Positions 1 to 8,506 of a DNA stretch of 64,000 nt are shown here, in pieces (positions within the stretch are counted from its first letter, which is position 1; each line of letters opens with the position of its first letter). This stretch comes from Bacteroidota bacterium. Its GTDB lineage: Bacteria > Bacteroidota > Bacteroidia > Chitinophagales > Chitinophagaceae. The DNA is taken from assembly GCA_023386235.1 (NCBI GenBank), contig JAEWKC010000032.1, positions 1-64,000 of the forward strand, given 5' to 3'. The translations under genes and the position numbers were made by a program. The notes under the pieces are model-generated. The model did not search any database. It was given only the letters and a program-made list of their open reading frames with translations, and was not told where the DNA came from.

Positions 1-2
1 GC

Positions 3-794
3 ATGATACATAGGGGAACGATGGTGGATGTTATAACCCCTAAAAATTTGTTTGTAAGATTTCAGGAATTAGAATATATGCGTTCATTCGTCTTGGGAAA
101 AACGGCATGGTCTGTTATTAATGCGGTGCCCAATATTTCAGGTGGACTGGGGCTTTTTGATAAAGAAATTGTAATGAAGGTAGGGGCTTACGACAAACTT
201 TCATTAGGAGAAGATATGGATTTGGTTTTCAGGATGATTAGGTATATGAGGGAACATAACGAGCCTTACGTCATTAGGCACATTCCTGAAACGTTGTGTT
301 GGACGGAAGGCCCTGATAATTTGAAAATCCTTGTCCGGCAAAGGATTCGCTGGTCGAGAGGTTTGCTACAAATTTTAAAGAAAAACAGAAAAGTACTTTT
401 TAATCCAAAATACGGAATATTGGGATTTGTTATCTATCCATACAATCTGTTTTTTGAATTTTTGTCTCCCTTTATAGAAATCATGGGAGTATTTCTATTT
501 TTCTATTATTTGTTTTACAATCAAATAATTTTACATCATCTTTTCGTTATATTTTTTACAGTATATACTTTTTATATAGGACTAAGTTTTTTTGCAGTAT
601 TTTTGGACAGGCAAATCAGCATCAATTATCGTAAACGAAATACGAGAATGAGGATTGCGCTAATGGCTTCTATAGAACCACTTTTGTATCATCCAATTAT
701 TCTGTATAGCTCGTTAAGAGGGTATTTTGATGAAGTTATAGGTAAAAAGAAGAAATGGGGAGAGATGACGCGAAAAGGTTTTAAAAAACAATAA
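3..794 (+). CDS. Family 2 glycosyltransferase, C-terminal part (cut by window edge)
   Basis: This is the C-terminal half of a membrane-bound processive GT2 enzyme of the PgaC/cellulose-synthase type, which polymerises an exopolysaccharide at the inner membrane. Visible are the acceptor-site Glu-Asp (residues 70-71 in GEDMDL) and the QRIRW motif (113-117) that closes the active site. Hydrophobic segments follow at about 140-200, then a basic tail. The N-terminal nucleotide-binding Asp motifs are missing, so the gene starts to the left of the window and the ATG at 3 is probably internal. The next gene follows after 6 bp, so this is one operon with the YaiO-like barrel and the DUF4838 protein. 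The family call is firm; the sugar polymer made cannot be read from the sequence. Confidence 0.85.
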   Translation: MIHRGTMVDVITPKNLFVRFQELEYMRSFVLGKTAWSVINAVPNISGGLGLFDKEIVMKVGAYDKLSLGEDMDLVFRMIRYMREHNEPYVIRHIPETLCWTEGPDNLKILVRQRIRWSRGLLQILKKNRKVLFNPKYGILGFVIYPYNLFFEFLSPFIEIMGVFLFFYYLFYNQIILHHLFVIFFTVYTFYIGLSFFAVFLDRQISINYRKRNTRMRIALMASIEPLLYHPIILYSSLRGYFDEVIGKKKKWGEMTRKGFKKQ

Positions 795-800
795 AAAATT

Positions 801-1625
801 ATGAAAATAACCAAATTAAAAGCAATTCTCTTTATAATTACACTGTCTTCTACCGGTTCTCTTTTTGGGCAACAAAACGAACCGGACAGTACCGTTGTTG
901 CTAAAGACCGTACCGTGGCTCATAATCAGATTGGGATTATGCAAATACAAAGTTTTTATGGAAGTAATTTGCCAACTATGAGTATGACTTCCCTGCAATA
1001 CCTAAGAAAAACCAACGACGAAAAAGCCACTTTTATAGGACGTGTAAATTACAGAACAAGAGACGGCAAAAATAGCCTGAAGTATGATGCAGAATCCTAT
1101 ATAAAACATGGTAAAAGCCATTATTCCTTCATAGGGATCAGTCTGTCAGACAAAAAAATGTTTCCCGGTTTTGAGGGATATTATTCGCTATACAGCTCAT
1201 TAAAAAAAGGATGGGAACTGGAAACGGGAATGAAATATCTTTCGGCAACCAATTTCAATTTGTTCACGCCAATCGTAGGAATTTCTAAAGAAATGGAATA
1301 CAACAGACTTACACTGCGTAATTTTATAACATTTACCAGTGGCAACGTATATTATGGTAATGCTTTCACTTGGAAAAATTTTCTGAACGATTCTCGGGAC
1401 AATATTTCTGTTATGGCAGGATTTGGCAACGCACCGGACAGTAAAACGCTCGATTTTTCTGAAAATTTCGTCAGTAACAAATCCCAATTTATAGGTATAG
1501 GGTACGAAAAAAATCTGAAATCGTTTAAAATCTCGGCAGTCACCGTTTACAACCGAAACCACTTTAGTACCGGAAAGAAATTTAACCAGTATGATGTGTA
1601 TTTAAATGCTTTCTACAATTTTTAA
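801..1625 (+). CDS. YaiO-like outer-membrane beta-barrel protein
   Basis: A 274-residue protein with a signal peptide (hydrophobic stretch ending at about residue 24, before QQN). The rest alternates aromatic and polar residues and ends in Tyr-Asn-Phe, as expected for a beta-barrel whose last strand carries a C-terminal aromatic. It resembles the YaiO family, found near GT2 exopolysaccharide synthases in many Bacteroidota. It probably helps export or anchor the polymer made by the upstream transferase. It lies 6 bp after that gene and 7 bp before the DUF4838 gene. The barrel call is good; the role in polymer export is inferred from context. Confidence 0.7.
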   Translation: MKITKLKAILFIITLSSTGSLFGQQNEPDSTVVAKDRTVAHNQIGIMQIQSFYGSNLPTMSMTSLQYLRKTNDEKATFIGRVNYRTRDGKNSLKYDAESYIKHGKSHYSFIGISLSDKKMFPGFEGYYSLYSSLKKGWELETGMKYLSATNFNLFTPIVGISKEMEYNRLTLRNFITFTSGNVYYGNAFTWKNFLNDSRDNISVMAGFGNAPDSKTLDFSENFVSNKSQFIGIGYEKNLKSFKISAVTVYNRNHFSTGKKFNQYDVYLNAFYNF

Positions 1626-1632
1626 CAAGTAA

Positions 1633-3849
1633 ATGAGGTTTTCACATGTACTTTTATTTTTGATTCTGATGGTTAGTTTTTCTAAAGCGCAATCTCATTT
1701 ATATTTGGCTAAATCCGGAACTACAAATTATGAGATATTAATTTCAGAATCCGCCTCCACCAACGAACTAAAAGCAGCAGAAGTTTTAAAAAAATATTTT
1801 TACAATGTTGCAGGTGTGGCACTCCAAATTACCACAAAAATTACAAAAGAGAAATCCTATTTCAGTATTGGGAAAACGCCTCTCAACCATCGCTATTTAC
1901 AACATGACGAGTTTCAGATTTTCAATAAAGAAAATAATATAATTTTTTTGGGAGACCGCCAAAAAAGTGTATTGTACGGCGTTTACCATTTTATAGAAAC
2001 TTTTTTAAAATGCAGAAAATGGGCACCTAATGAACCGGCAGAATGTCCGAAAATAAAAAATCTGCAAATAGATATCCTTATTAATATCCAAGAAAAACCC
2101 TCTTTTGATTATAGAGAAGTTTATTCCACTGCCGAGCAGGATCAGGAGTATATGGATTGGTATAAATTGCATAATCTTGAAGAATTATGGGGACTCTGGG
2201 GGCATAGTTATTATAAGTTGGTGCCAACCTCTCTTTTTAAAACACATCCCGAATACTTTGCGTTTTTTGACGGTAAAAGAAGACCAAACCAACTCTGTTT
2301 ATCCAACGACAGCGTTTTAGAAATCACTATAAAATCATTAGAAGAAAAATTTAAGGAACACCCCGAAAGTATTTATTGGTCCATTAGTCCCAACGATGAT
2401 ATTGGACATTGCGAATGTGATCTGTGCCGAACTACCAACGAAGAAGAAGGCGGAGCACAGGGCTCGCTGATTAAATTTCTAAATAAAATTGCGAAAAGAT
2501 TTCCCGATAAAATATTCACCACTTTGGCGTACGGGGATACCAAAAATCCCACTCTGAAAACAAAACCATTGCCCAATGTAATTATTTTCTTAAGCAGTAT
2601 TGACATCTACAGAAATAACCCGATTCCCACAGAAAAAACGGCTGCAGGCTTTAGAAATAACTTGGAGGGATGGCTGAGGCAAACCCCAAATGTTTTTGTG
2701 TGGGATTACTACACACAGTTTACAAATTACCTTGCCCCTTTCCCGGATGTTTTAAATATTGGACAAAATATCAATTATTTCAAAACGAAAAAGGTGAAAG
2801 GTGTTTTTGCCCAAATGGGTGGCTCTGCTTATGTAGATTTTAATCAACTTAAAACCTACTTGCTGGCAAAAAAATTATGGAATCATAATTTGGATGACGA
2901 AAAATTATTGGATGAATTTCTAACAGGCTATTACGGAAAATCTTCGCATCTGATAAAAGAATTTTTACAAAAGATTCACAACTACTCAATCTCTTCAGGC
3001 AGCAAATTAGATATCTATGGAAATCCTGTGAATGAACACAATTCTTTTCTTACTCCCGAAAATATGAATGAATTCAGTCTATTGTTTGATGAAGCAGAAC
3101 GGGTTGCCGAGAATAAGAAAATAATTAAAAGAATTCAGGATTTAAGACTTGCTTTCGACTATACCTATTTGCAGCAATCAAGATTTTACGGTCGAGAAAA
3201 GCATGGGCTTTTTGAGAAAAATTATGATAACCAATGGGTTGTGAAAGAACCGTTAAAGGAGAAGGTTCGACGCTTCATTGCGGCGGCGAAAAGAGCAGGT
3301 GTTACCGAAATTTCAGAAGACGGCAAAACATTAGAAGATTATCGAAAAGAATGGCTCAATATTTTTAAAATAGGCGTTCCTGAAAATGTTGCTATAAACG
3401 CAGATGTCAAAATTAACGTGCCTTGGCTACCAGAGTTTTCTGTGAAAAAAGAACAGACACTTCTTGATGGCATGTATGGTTTTAATGATTTTAGTTACAA
3501 CTGGCTATTGTTTGATAAACCAGTTACAGTTACACTGGATTTGCGCGAACAGAAAAAAATCACATCCATAACTCCCGAATTCCTCAACGATCAAAGACAT
3601 TGGATTTTTCTGCCTCAAACTGTAATTGTTTCGGTTTCTATTGATGGTGAGAATTATAAAAAATTACCTCAAAACAACCTTGATATTTCCGAACAAAACG
3701 CTGTTGAAACAAAAAAAATAACATTTAGTCCGAATGAAAATGTCCGATTTATAAAACTGGACATTATTCCTCCTGCATCCCTTCCCGAATGGAGAAATCG
3801 TCCCAATAAAAAACCCTTGATTGCTATTGATGAGATATGGGTAAAGTGA
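1633..3849 (+). CDS. DUF4838 glycoside-hydrolase-like secreted protein
   Basis: A 738-residue secreted protein with an N-terminal signal peptide (about residues 1-19). An alpha-glucuronidase-like N-terminal region (about 30-130) is followed by the DUF4838 TIM-barrel-like region (about 170-430). That region includes the Cys-rich CxCxxC motif (HCECDLC, about residue 257) typical of the family. The last ~130 residues resemble an F5/8-type carbohydrate-binding beta-sandwich. DUF4838 proteins are distant relatives of family GH67 and are presumed polysaccharide-active, but the activity is not established. As the last gene of the glycosyltransferase operon it may trim or bind the exported polymer. 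Confidence 0.7.
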   Translation: MRFSHVLLFLILMVSFSKAQSHLYLAKSGTTNYEILISESASTNELKAAEVLKKYFYNVAGVALQITTKITKEKSYFSIGKTPLNHRYLQHDEFQIFNKENNIIFLGDRQKSVLYGVYHFIETFLKCRKWAPNEPAECPKIKNLQIDILINIQEKPSFDYREVYSTAEQDQEYMDWYKLHNLEELWGLWGHSYYKLVPTSLFKTHPEYFAFFDGKRRPNQLCLSNDSVLEITIKSLEEKFKEHPESIYWSISPNDDIGHCECDLCRTTNEEEGGAQGSLIKFLNKIAKRFPDKIFTTLAYGDTKNPTLKTKPLPNVIIFLSSIDIYRNNPIPTEKTAAGFRNNLEGWLRQTPNVFVWDYYTQFTNYLAPFPDVLNIGQNINYFKTKKVKGVFAQMGGSAYVDFNQLKTYLLAKKLWNHNLDDEKLLDEFLTGYYGKSSHLIKEFLQKIHNYSISSGSKLDIYGNPVNEHNSFLTPENMNEFSLLFDEAERVAENKKIIKRIQDLRLAFDYTYLQQSRFYGREKHGLFEKNYDNQWVVKEPLKEKVRRFIAAAKRAGVTEISEDGKTLEDYRKEWLNIFKIGVPENVAINADVKINVPWLPEFSVKKEQTLLDGMYGFNDFSYNWLLFDKPVTVTLDLREQKKITSITPEFLNDQRHWIFLPQTVIVSVSIDGENYKKLPQNNLDISEQNAVETKKITFSPNENVRFIKLDIIPPASLPEWRNRPNKKPLIAIDEIWVK

Positions 3850-4331
3850 CTTGGTTACAAGAACTTCCCGAATTTTTCGGAAAGTCGTTTTGTTTAGAAA
3901 ATATTATTTAGGTGTGCACAAATCAAGTTTAATCGCTTTTTCCAATTCCTCGTACGAGACGTCATTTCCGGTAAGCGTAATCGGTCAGCAATTTTTGGCA
4001 ACAAGTTGTATGTGGGGTTTTACATCAACACAGTCTTTATTTTCGGAAACCACTACGATGGTCATAGCCGCTGCTATAAACATTTTTTTCATAATAATAA
4101 GAATTTTAAAGGGTTTTAAAGCTGTGTTTGGTAGCAAAAGCATCGTCTTTCGGCGCCGTCTAGGAGGTGTAATGCTATGATAGCCTGTCTGAAGTGTCAT
4201 CTACTTCAGTAATGCGGGCTTTGTTCTGTATTTTTTCATAGTTAAATACGACTTTAAAGTGATAGCACAAATTTAATCATAAAAAAGACAGAATTTCCAA
4301 ATAGCTACAACAAAAACCTCAAAGCCACAAT
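3850..4331. other. Decayed intergenic stretch between exopolysaccharide operon and toxin-antitoxin pair
   Basis: About 480 bases without an intact gene. The only coding-like signal is a small minus-strand gene interrupted by a stop codon (3904-4092). The part from 4200 to 4331 is AT-rich, and I see nothing in it apart from the upstream edge of the yefM promoter. No terminator hairpin is obvious after the DUF4838 gene. Confidence 0.5.
3904..4092 (-). pseudogene. Small secreted protein gene with an in-frame stop
   Basis: Read on the minus strand from the ATG at 4092, the frame gives a hydrophobic signal-like N-terminus (MKKMFIAAAMTIVVV) and continues to a Cys. There a TGA interrupts it, after which the same frame stays protein-like (PITLTGNDVSYEELEKAIKL) and ends at a TAA at 3904. 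Coding character on both sides of the stop, in one frame, suggests a recently inactivated ORF of about 62 codons or a sequencing error. The family is not recognised. It might instead be chance. Confidence 0.3.
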
Positions 4332-4368
4332 TTTGGACAGAATAAAATTTGTACATATATTTGTACAA
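4332..4368 (+). promoter_or_regulatory. yefM-yoeB promoter with overlapping TGTACA operator
   Basis: A complete Bacteroidota promoter: TTTG at 4332-4335, a 20-bp spacer, and a perfect -7 box TATATTTG at 4356-4363. Two TGTACA hexamers (4350-4355 and 4362-4367), 12 bp centre to centre, flank and overlap the -7 box. They sit inside the inverted repeat TTGTACA/TGTACAA. In E. coli, YefM and the YefM-YoeB complex bind paired TGTACA hexamers with this same spacing, so this is very likely the autoregulatory operator. Confidence 0.8.
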
Positions 4369-4382
4369 TAAAATTTATATAA

Positions 4383-4637
4383 ATGTTAATTGTAAGCGTT
4401 TCAGATTTCAGAAAGGATATCAAAAGTTATTTGGACAAGGTTGCGAAAAACTTCGAGACCTTAATCATTAACCGTGGAAAGGATTCGGGAATCGTCGTCA
4501 TGTCCCTAAATGAATACAATTCACTCGTGGCGACGAGCCATGAACTTTCTACCCGTACCAACGAATTGCGTTTGGATTCTGCCATTGAAAAACTTAAGTC
4601 TAAAAATTCTTTTCAGAAAGCATTAATTGAAGAATGA
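4383..4637 (+). CDS. yefM: Antitoxin YefM (Phd/YefM family)
   Basis: An 84-residue antitoxin that neutralises YoeB and represses its own operon. The N-terminal Phd/YefM fold is clear: a start with VSDFRKDIKSYLDKV, then the LIINRGKDSGIVVMSLNEYNSL core. A charged, probably disordered C-terminal tail (about 55-84) is the part that wraps the toxin in this family. The stop overlaps the toxin start (ATGA), giving translational coupling. A promoter with paired TGTACA sites lies 15-50 bases upstream. Length is normal for the family. Confidence 0.9.
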   Translation: MLIVSVSDFRKDIKSYLDKVAKNFETLIINRGKDSGIVVMSLNEYNSLVATSHELSTRTNELRLDSAIEKLKSKNSFQKALIEE

Positions 4638-4891
4638 GGTATGTTTTTGTAGATGAATCCTGGGAAGATTATCTTTATTGGCAAAAAATGGACAAAAAGA
4701 AACTGAAGAGAATCAATGATTTGCTGAAAGATATTTTCCGAAGTCCCTTTGAGGGAATTGGAAAGCCAGAACCGTTGAAACATAAATATTCGGGATTTTG
4801 GTCAAGAAGAATCGATGACGAGCACAGATTGATTTATCGTTATGAAGAAGGTGAAATTCAAATTGCAAAGTGCAGATTCCACTATGATTAA
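4634..4891 (+). CDS. yoeB: Toxin YoeB (Txe/YoeB mRNA interferase)
   Basis: An 85-residue ribosome-dependent endoribonuclease of the RelE superfamily. It aligns end to end with E. coli YoeB, including the KPEPLKH and SGFWSRRI blocks. The catalytic residues known from E. coli are at the same numbers here: Glu46, Arg65, His83 and Tyr84. The toxin therefore looks functional. It overlaps yefM by 4 bases. The reading frame stays open beyond its stop into a second toxin remnant. Confidence 0.92.
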   Translation: MRYVFVDESWEDYLYWQKMDKKKLKRINDLLKDIFRSPFEGIGKPEPLKHKYSGFWSRRIDDEHRLIYRYEEGEIQIAKCRFHYD

Positions 4892-4951
4892 GACAAAAAA
4901 ACAAAAAATCTTCCAAGCTCAGATGACTTAAAAATTGTAACTAAAATTCTT

Positions 4952-5191
4952 TTGGCACCGGACATTCTCATAGAAAATCCTAAACTTGGGCAAAAAGAAA
5001 TTCTGTTAGAAAATCGAGAAATTGAATACGGTTATCTGGTGGAGGCGAATTGGAAAATCATTTACTCAATTGACGAGAAGAACAAAACCGTGAGAATTGC
5101 TGATGTTTTTGACTGTAGACAAGAACCTGAAAAGATTGAACAAAAAAATAAAAAGACTTCCGATAACACTGTGTTTCTATTTGCTGCGTAG
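4952..5191 (+). pseudogene. RelE/ParE-family toxin, C-terminal remnant
   Basis: The frame encodes the C-terminal two thirds of a RelE/ParE-type toxin: ENPKLGQKEILL, then YLVEANWKIIYSID and ADVFDCRQEPEKI, a typical strand-strand-tail ending in Flavobacteriia. The N-terminal ~35 residues (helical hairpin) are missing. The only start is a weak TTG at 4952; the frame is open back to the YoeB stop. There is no antitoxin partner. It is most likely debris from a second toxin-antitoxin locus, perhaps lost by deletion against yoeB. Expression of a truncated peptide cannot be excluded. Confidence 0.5.
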
Positions 5192-5207
5192 GTTATCAAT
5201 ACCAAAC

Positions 5208-5239
5208 AAAAAAACCGCCAATATTTCCGGCGGTTTTTT
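5208..5239. terminator. Bidirectional terminator
   Basis: Stem AAACCGCC / GGCGGTTT with a 9-base loop, flanked by A-runs on the left and T-runs on the right. It would end isocitrate dehydrogenase transcription on the minus strand and any transcript from the toxin region on the plus strand. Confidence 0.85.
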
Positions 5240-5267
5240 ATTTATTCTTGCTTCTTTTCTCTTTCTT

Positions 5268-7484
5268 CTAAATCCCATCCACAATTCCATTCAAAGTTTC
5301 AGAAGGTCGCATTGCGGCGTAGGTTTTCTCTTCGTTTGGTTTGTAATAACCGCCGATATCCTGTGGTTTGGCCTGTGCGCCAATCAGTTCATCATTGATC
5401 TTTGCTTCATTGGCCGTCATCGCTTCTGCCACGGGCTTGAATTTCGATGCCAGTTCTGCATCTTTGGTTTGCGCAGCCAAAGCTTCTGCCCAGTACATCG
5501 CGAGATAGAAGTGCGAGCCGCGGTTGTCGATGCCGCCCACTTTTCTCGCCGGAGATTTATCTGTAGCCAGGAATTTTGCGTTGGCAGCATCCAGTGCATC
5601 GGCTAAAACCTGCGCTTTTGCATTGTTCTGTGTTTGCGCCAAATGTTCCAAACTTGCCTGCAGTGCAAGGAATTCACCCAAAGAATCCCAACGCAGGTAA
5701 CCTTCTTCGATAAACTGTTCGATGTGTTTCGGGGCAGAACCTCCGGCTCCGGTTTCAAATAAACCGCCACCGTTCATCAATGGAACAATCGAAAGCATTT
5801 TTGCAGAAGTTCCAAGCTCCAGAATCGGGAACATGTCGGTTAAATAATCCCTTAAAACATTTCCGGAAACTGAAATGGTGTCTTTTCCTTCACGACCGCG
5901 TTTCAGAGTTTCCAGCATGGCGTCTTTCACATCCATTATGCGGATGTCAAGACCTGTTAAATCGTAATTCTGAAGGTATTTTTCAACTTTTTTAATGATC
6001 TGGGCATCGTGGGCACGGCCTTTATCCAGCCAGAAAATGGCAGGAGTATTGGAAAGTCTTGCCCGGTTCACCGCCAGTTTTACCCAGTCCTGAATCGGTG
6101 CGTCTTTCGTTTGGCACATTCTGAAAATATCACCCTTTTGAACGTTTTGCTGTAAAAGTGTATTTCCGTTTTCATCTTCCACTTTTACAGTTCCATCGGC
6201 TGATATTTGAAAAGTTTTATCATGAGAGCCGTATTCTTCGGCTTTTTGCGCCATGAGACCCACGTTTGGAACGGAACCGAAAGTTTTCGGGTCAATCGCG
6301 CCGTTGGCTTTCATGTCCTGAACTATTGCATCGTAGAAACCGGCGTATGTTCTGTCAGGAATAATGCACACTGTATCTTCTTCTTTTCCGTCTTTGTTCC
6401 ACATTTTTCCTCCGCCACGAACCAATGCTGCCATAGAAGCATCTACGATAACATCAGACGAAACGTGGAAATTGGTAATGCCCTGGTCAGAGTTTACCAT
6501 TGCAATCCTTGGTCCGTTGGCAATTGCTGCGTCAATATCGGCTTTAATTGCTGCTTCTCTTTCGTTGCCTGCAATTTTCTCATAAAGCGTTGCCAGACCG
6601 AAATTAGGATTAACATCCAGCGCATTGAAAGTGTCTTTATATTTTGCAAAAACATCTTTAAAATACGTTTCCACAATGGCTCCGAAAATAATCGGGTCTG
6701 AAACTTTCATCATTGTTGCTTTGAGGTGAGCAGAAAGAAGAACATCTTTTTCTTTTGCTGCATCAATAGCGGTTTGTACAAATGCTTTCAAAGCTGAGAG
6801 ATTCATTACCGAAGAGTCGATTACTTCACCTGGTTTTAAACCTGCGAAATCTTTTAGCACCTTTTCAGCGCCGTCGTTTCCGTAGAATACAATTCTGAAT
6901 TTTCCTTCGTTTTCCACAGTTGTAGAATTTTCAGTAGCGTAGAAGTCACCCGAATTCATATGGGCTACCTCTGTTTTGCTGTCGGTTTTCCATTCGCCCA
7001 TTCTGTGCGGATTTGCCTTTGCGTAATCCTTCACCGATTTCGGTGCGCGACGGTCGCTGTTTCCTTCACGAAGTACAGGGTTTACAGCACTTCCCAACAC
7101 TTTTGCATATTTTGCATTAATGGTTTTTTCCTCATCATTTTTCGGTTCTGCCGGATAATTCGGGAGGTTGTATCCCTGTTTCTGCAGTTCGGCAATCGCC
7201 TCTTCCAACTGAGGTACTGATGCAGAAATATTAGGCAGTTTAATGATATTGGCTTCAGGTTTCGTTGCCAGCTGTCCCAGTTCAGCAAGGTAATCCGGAA
7301 TGCGTTGTTCTTCAGTTAGAACATCCGGAAAATTGGAAAGAATTCTTCCGGCTAAAGAAATATCCGGAACGGCGATTTCAATTCCTGCAGGTTTGGTAAA
7401 CGCCTTTACAATAGGTAAAAACGAATGGGTTGCCAGCATGGGTGCCTCATCTGTTAATGTGTAGTAGATTTTTGCTTGTGACAT
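5268..7484 (-). CDS. icd: Monomeric NADP-dependent isocitrate dehydrogenase
   Basis: Oxidative decarboxylation of isocitrate to 2-oxoglutarate with NADP in the TCA cycle. At 738 residues it matches the large single-chain IDH class (about 740 aa), not the ~420-aa homodimeric type. Family blocks are present: the N-terminal YYTLTDEAPMLATHSFLPIV, WLDKGRAHDAQI in the middle, and GAGGSAPKHIEQF followed by LRWDSLGEF near the C-terminus. The gene is a single transcript with its own -7 box at 7516-7523 and a strong terminator at 5208-5239. Base composition is clearly more GC-rich than the genes to its left. Confidence 0.95.
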   Translation of the reverse strand: MSQAKIYYTLTDEAPMLATHSFLPIVKAFTKPAGIEIAVPDISLAGRILSNFPDVLTEEQRIPDYLAELGQLATKPEANIIKLPNISASVPQLEEAIAELQKQGYNLPNYPAEPKNDEEKTINAKYAKVLGSAVNPVLREGNSDRRAPKSVKDYAKANPHRMGEWKTDSKTEVAHMNSGDFYATENSTTVENEGKFRIVFYGNDGAEKVLKDFAGLKPGEVIDSSVMNLSALKAFVQTAIDAAKEKDVLLSAHLKATMMKVSDPIIFGAIVETYFKDVFAKYKDTFNALDVNPNFGLATLYEKIAGNEREAAIKADIDAAIANGPRIAMVNSDQGITNFHVSSDVIVDASMAALVRGGGKMWNKDGKEEDTVCIIPDRTYAGFYDAIVQDMKANGAIDPKTFGSVPNVGLMAQKAEEYGSHDKTFQISADGTVKVEDENGNTLLQQNVQKGDIFRMCQTKDAPIQDWVKLAVNRARLSNTPAIFWLDKGRAHDAQIIKKVEKYLQNYDLTGLDIRIMDVKDAMLETLKRGREGKDTISVSGNVLRDYLTDMFPILELGTSAKMLSIVPLMNGGGLFETGAGGSAPKHIEQFIEEGYLRWDSLGEFLALQASLEHLAQTQNNAKAQVLADALDAANAKFLATDKSPARKVGGIDNRGSHFYLAMYWAEALAAQTKDAELASKFKPVAEAMTANEAKINDELIGAQAKPQDIGGYYKPNEEKTYAAMRPSETLNGIVDGI

Positions 7485-7515
7485 TATCGTTGTATGTTTT
7501 TATTCTTAGAAGCAA

Positions 7516-7523
7516 CAAATTTA
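7516..7523 (-). promoter_or_regulatory. -7 box for isocitrate dehydrogenase
   Basis: TAAATTTG on the minus strand fits the Bacteroidota -7 consensus TAnnTTTG and lies 31 bases ahead of the start codon. Confidence 0.6.
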
Positions 7524-7606
7524 GTTTAAATCTTTTCTTTAATAATGATTTTAATATCCTTATTTTCGTTTCTTCAATTTTTTAAAGTTCATTATAATTA
7601 ATATTG

Positions 7607-8329
7607 ATGCAAATTATTCCCGCTATAGACTTGATTGATGGTAAATGTGTACGTTTGACCCAAGGCGATTATACTCAAAAGAAAGTGTATAACGAAGATC
7701 CTGTAGAAGTAGCTAAAATGTTTGAAGACGCAGGCCTGGTGCGTTTGCACCTTGTAGATCTTGACGGGGCTAAAGCGGGTAAGGTGATTAACTGGAAAGT
7801 GCTGGAGAACATTGCCAACAACACTCGTCTACAAATAGACTTTGGCGGAGGTGTAAAACAAAAAGCCGATGTGGAGCGTATTTTACATACGGGGGCTGCT
7901 CTTGTTACTATCGGTAGCCTTGCTGTAAAAAATGAAGCACTTTTTTCTGAGTGGATAGAAGAATACGGAGTAGATAAATTTTTTTTAGGAGCCGACGTGA
8001 AAGAAGAAAATATAGCCATAGCCGGGTGGACGGAAACTACTGATATGGATGTTTACGGCTTTATCAATAAATATCTGGCAAAAGGGATTGTCAATATTTT
8101 CTGTACAGATGTGAGTAAAGACGGCTTGCTGCAAGGTCCATCGGTTGACTTGTATAAAAATATCATTTCAAAGTTTCCACAAATAGAGCTTACAGCAAGC
8201 GGCGGCGTATCTACAATGGCAGATTTGCACTCGCTACAATCGATTGGCTGTAAAGGAGTTATAATAGGCAAGGCTATTTATGAAGGAAAAATAACGCTGG
8301 AAAACCTAATGGATATACAGGCTTTATAA
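7607..8329 (+). CDS. hisA: HisA, ProFAR isomerase
   Basis: 1-(5-phosphoribosyl)-5-[(5-phosphoribosylamino)methylideneamino]imidazole-4-carboxamide isomerase of histidine synthesis, a TIM barrel. The N-terminal MQIIPAIDLIDGKCVRL carries the catalytic Asp, LHLVDLDGA follows, the second catalytic Asp is in CTDVSKDG, and the phosphate-binding motifs (DFGGGV; ASGGVS; IIGKAIYEG) are intact. The start is placed at the ATG at 7607 rather than the TTG 3 bases earlier. Normal length (240 aa). No hisH upstream and no hisF or hisIE downstream, which is unusual because hisA normally sits inside the his operon. Confidence 0.95.
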   Translation: MQIIPAIDLIDGKCVRLTQGDYTQKKVYNEDPVEVAKMFEDAGLVRLHLVDLDGAKAGKVINWKVLENIANNTRLQIDFGGGVKQKADVERILHTGAALVTIGSLAVKNEALFSEWIEEYGVDKFFLGADVKEENIAIAGWTETTDMDVYGFINKYLAKGIVNIFCTDVSKDGLLQGPSVDLYKNIISKFPQIELTASGGVSTMADLHSLQSIGCKGVIIGKAIYEGKITLENLMDIQAL

Positions 8330-8438
8330 TTCTTTTTTGTTAAAATACCAGAAGTTATAGTTGGTAATACTTCTGCCAAAAATTGCATATTATTTAAATT
8401 TAAAACTTTTTTCGTCACTTTATTAGATAAAAAGCAAG

Positions 8439-8447
8439 CGCAAACGT
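8439..8447 (+). promoter_or_regulatory. CGCAAACGT element upstream of first susC
   Basis: Nine bases identical to elements at 13836-13844 and 24516-24524. It is followed by TATTTATTTTAAAAA, nearly the same as at the second susC. GCAAACG resembles one half of a LacI-family operator (GCAAACGTTTGC), but only a half-site is present here. Confidence 0.5.
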
Positions 8448-8475
8448 ATTTATTTTAAAAATATGTTTAAAAAAA

Positions 8476-8506
8476 TTTGTTAAGTGTTAAAAAATAATAT
8501 TAATTG
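8476..8506 (+). promoter_or_regulatory. Promoter of first susC operon
   Basis: TTTG (8476-8479) followed by TTAAG, a 20-bp spacer, and TTAATTG (8500-8506). The arrangement and flanking bases closely match the region in front of the second susC. The -7 box departs from TAnnTTTG by one or two bases. Confidence 0.5.

Noticed and set aside
5417..7288. Several long antisense frames inside the isocitrate dehydrogenase gene
   Set aside because: They lie wholly within a strongly conserved gene, have no homologue-like motifs or promoter, and follow from the codon use of the real gene.
8349..8375. Hairpin CAGAAGT / ACTTCTG after hisA as a terminator
   Set aside because: A 7-bp stem with a 13-base loop and no T-run; too weak to call.
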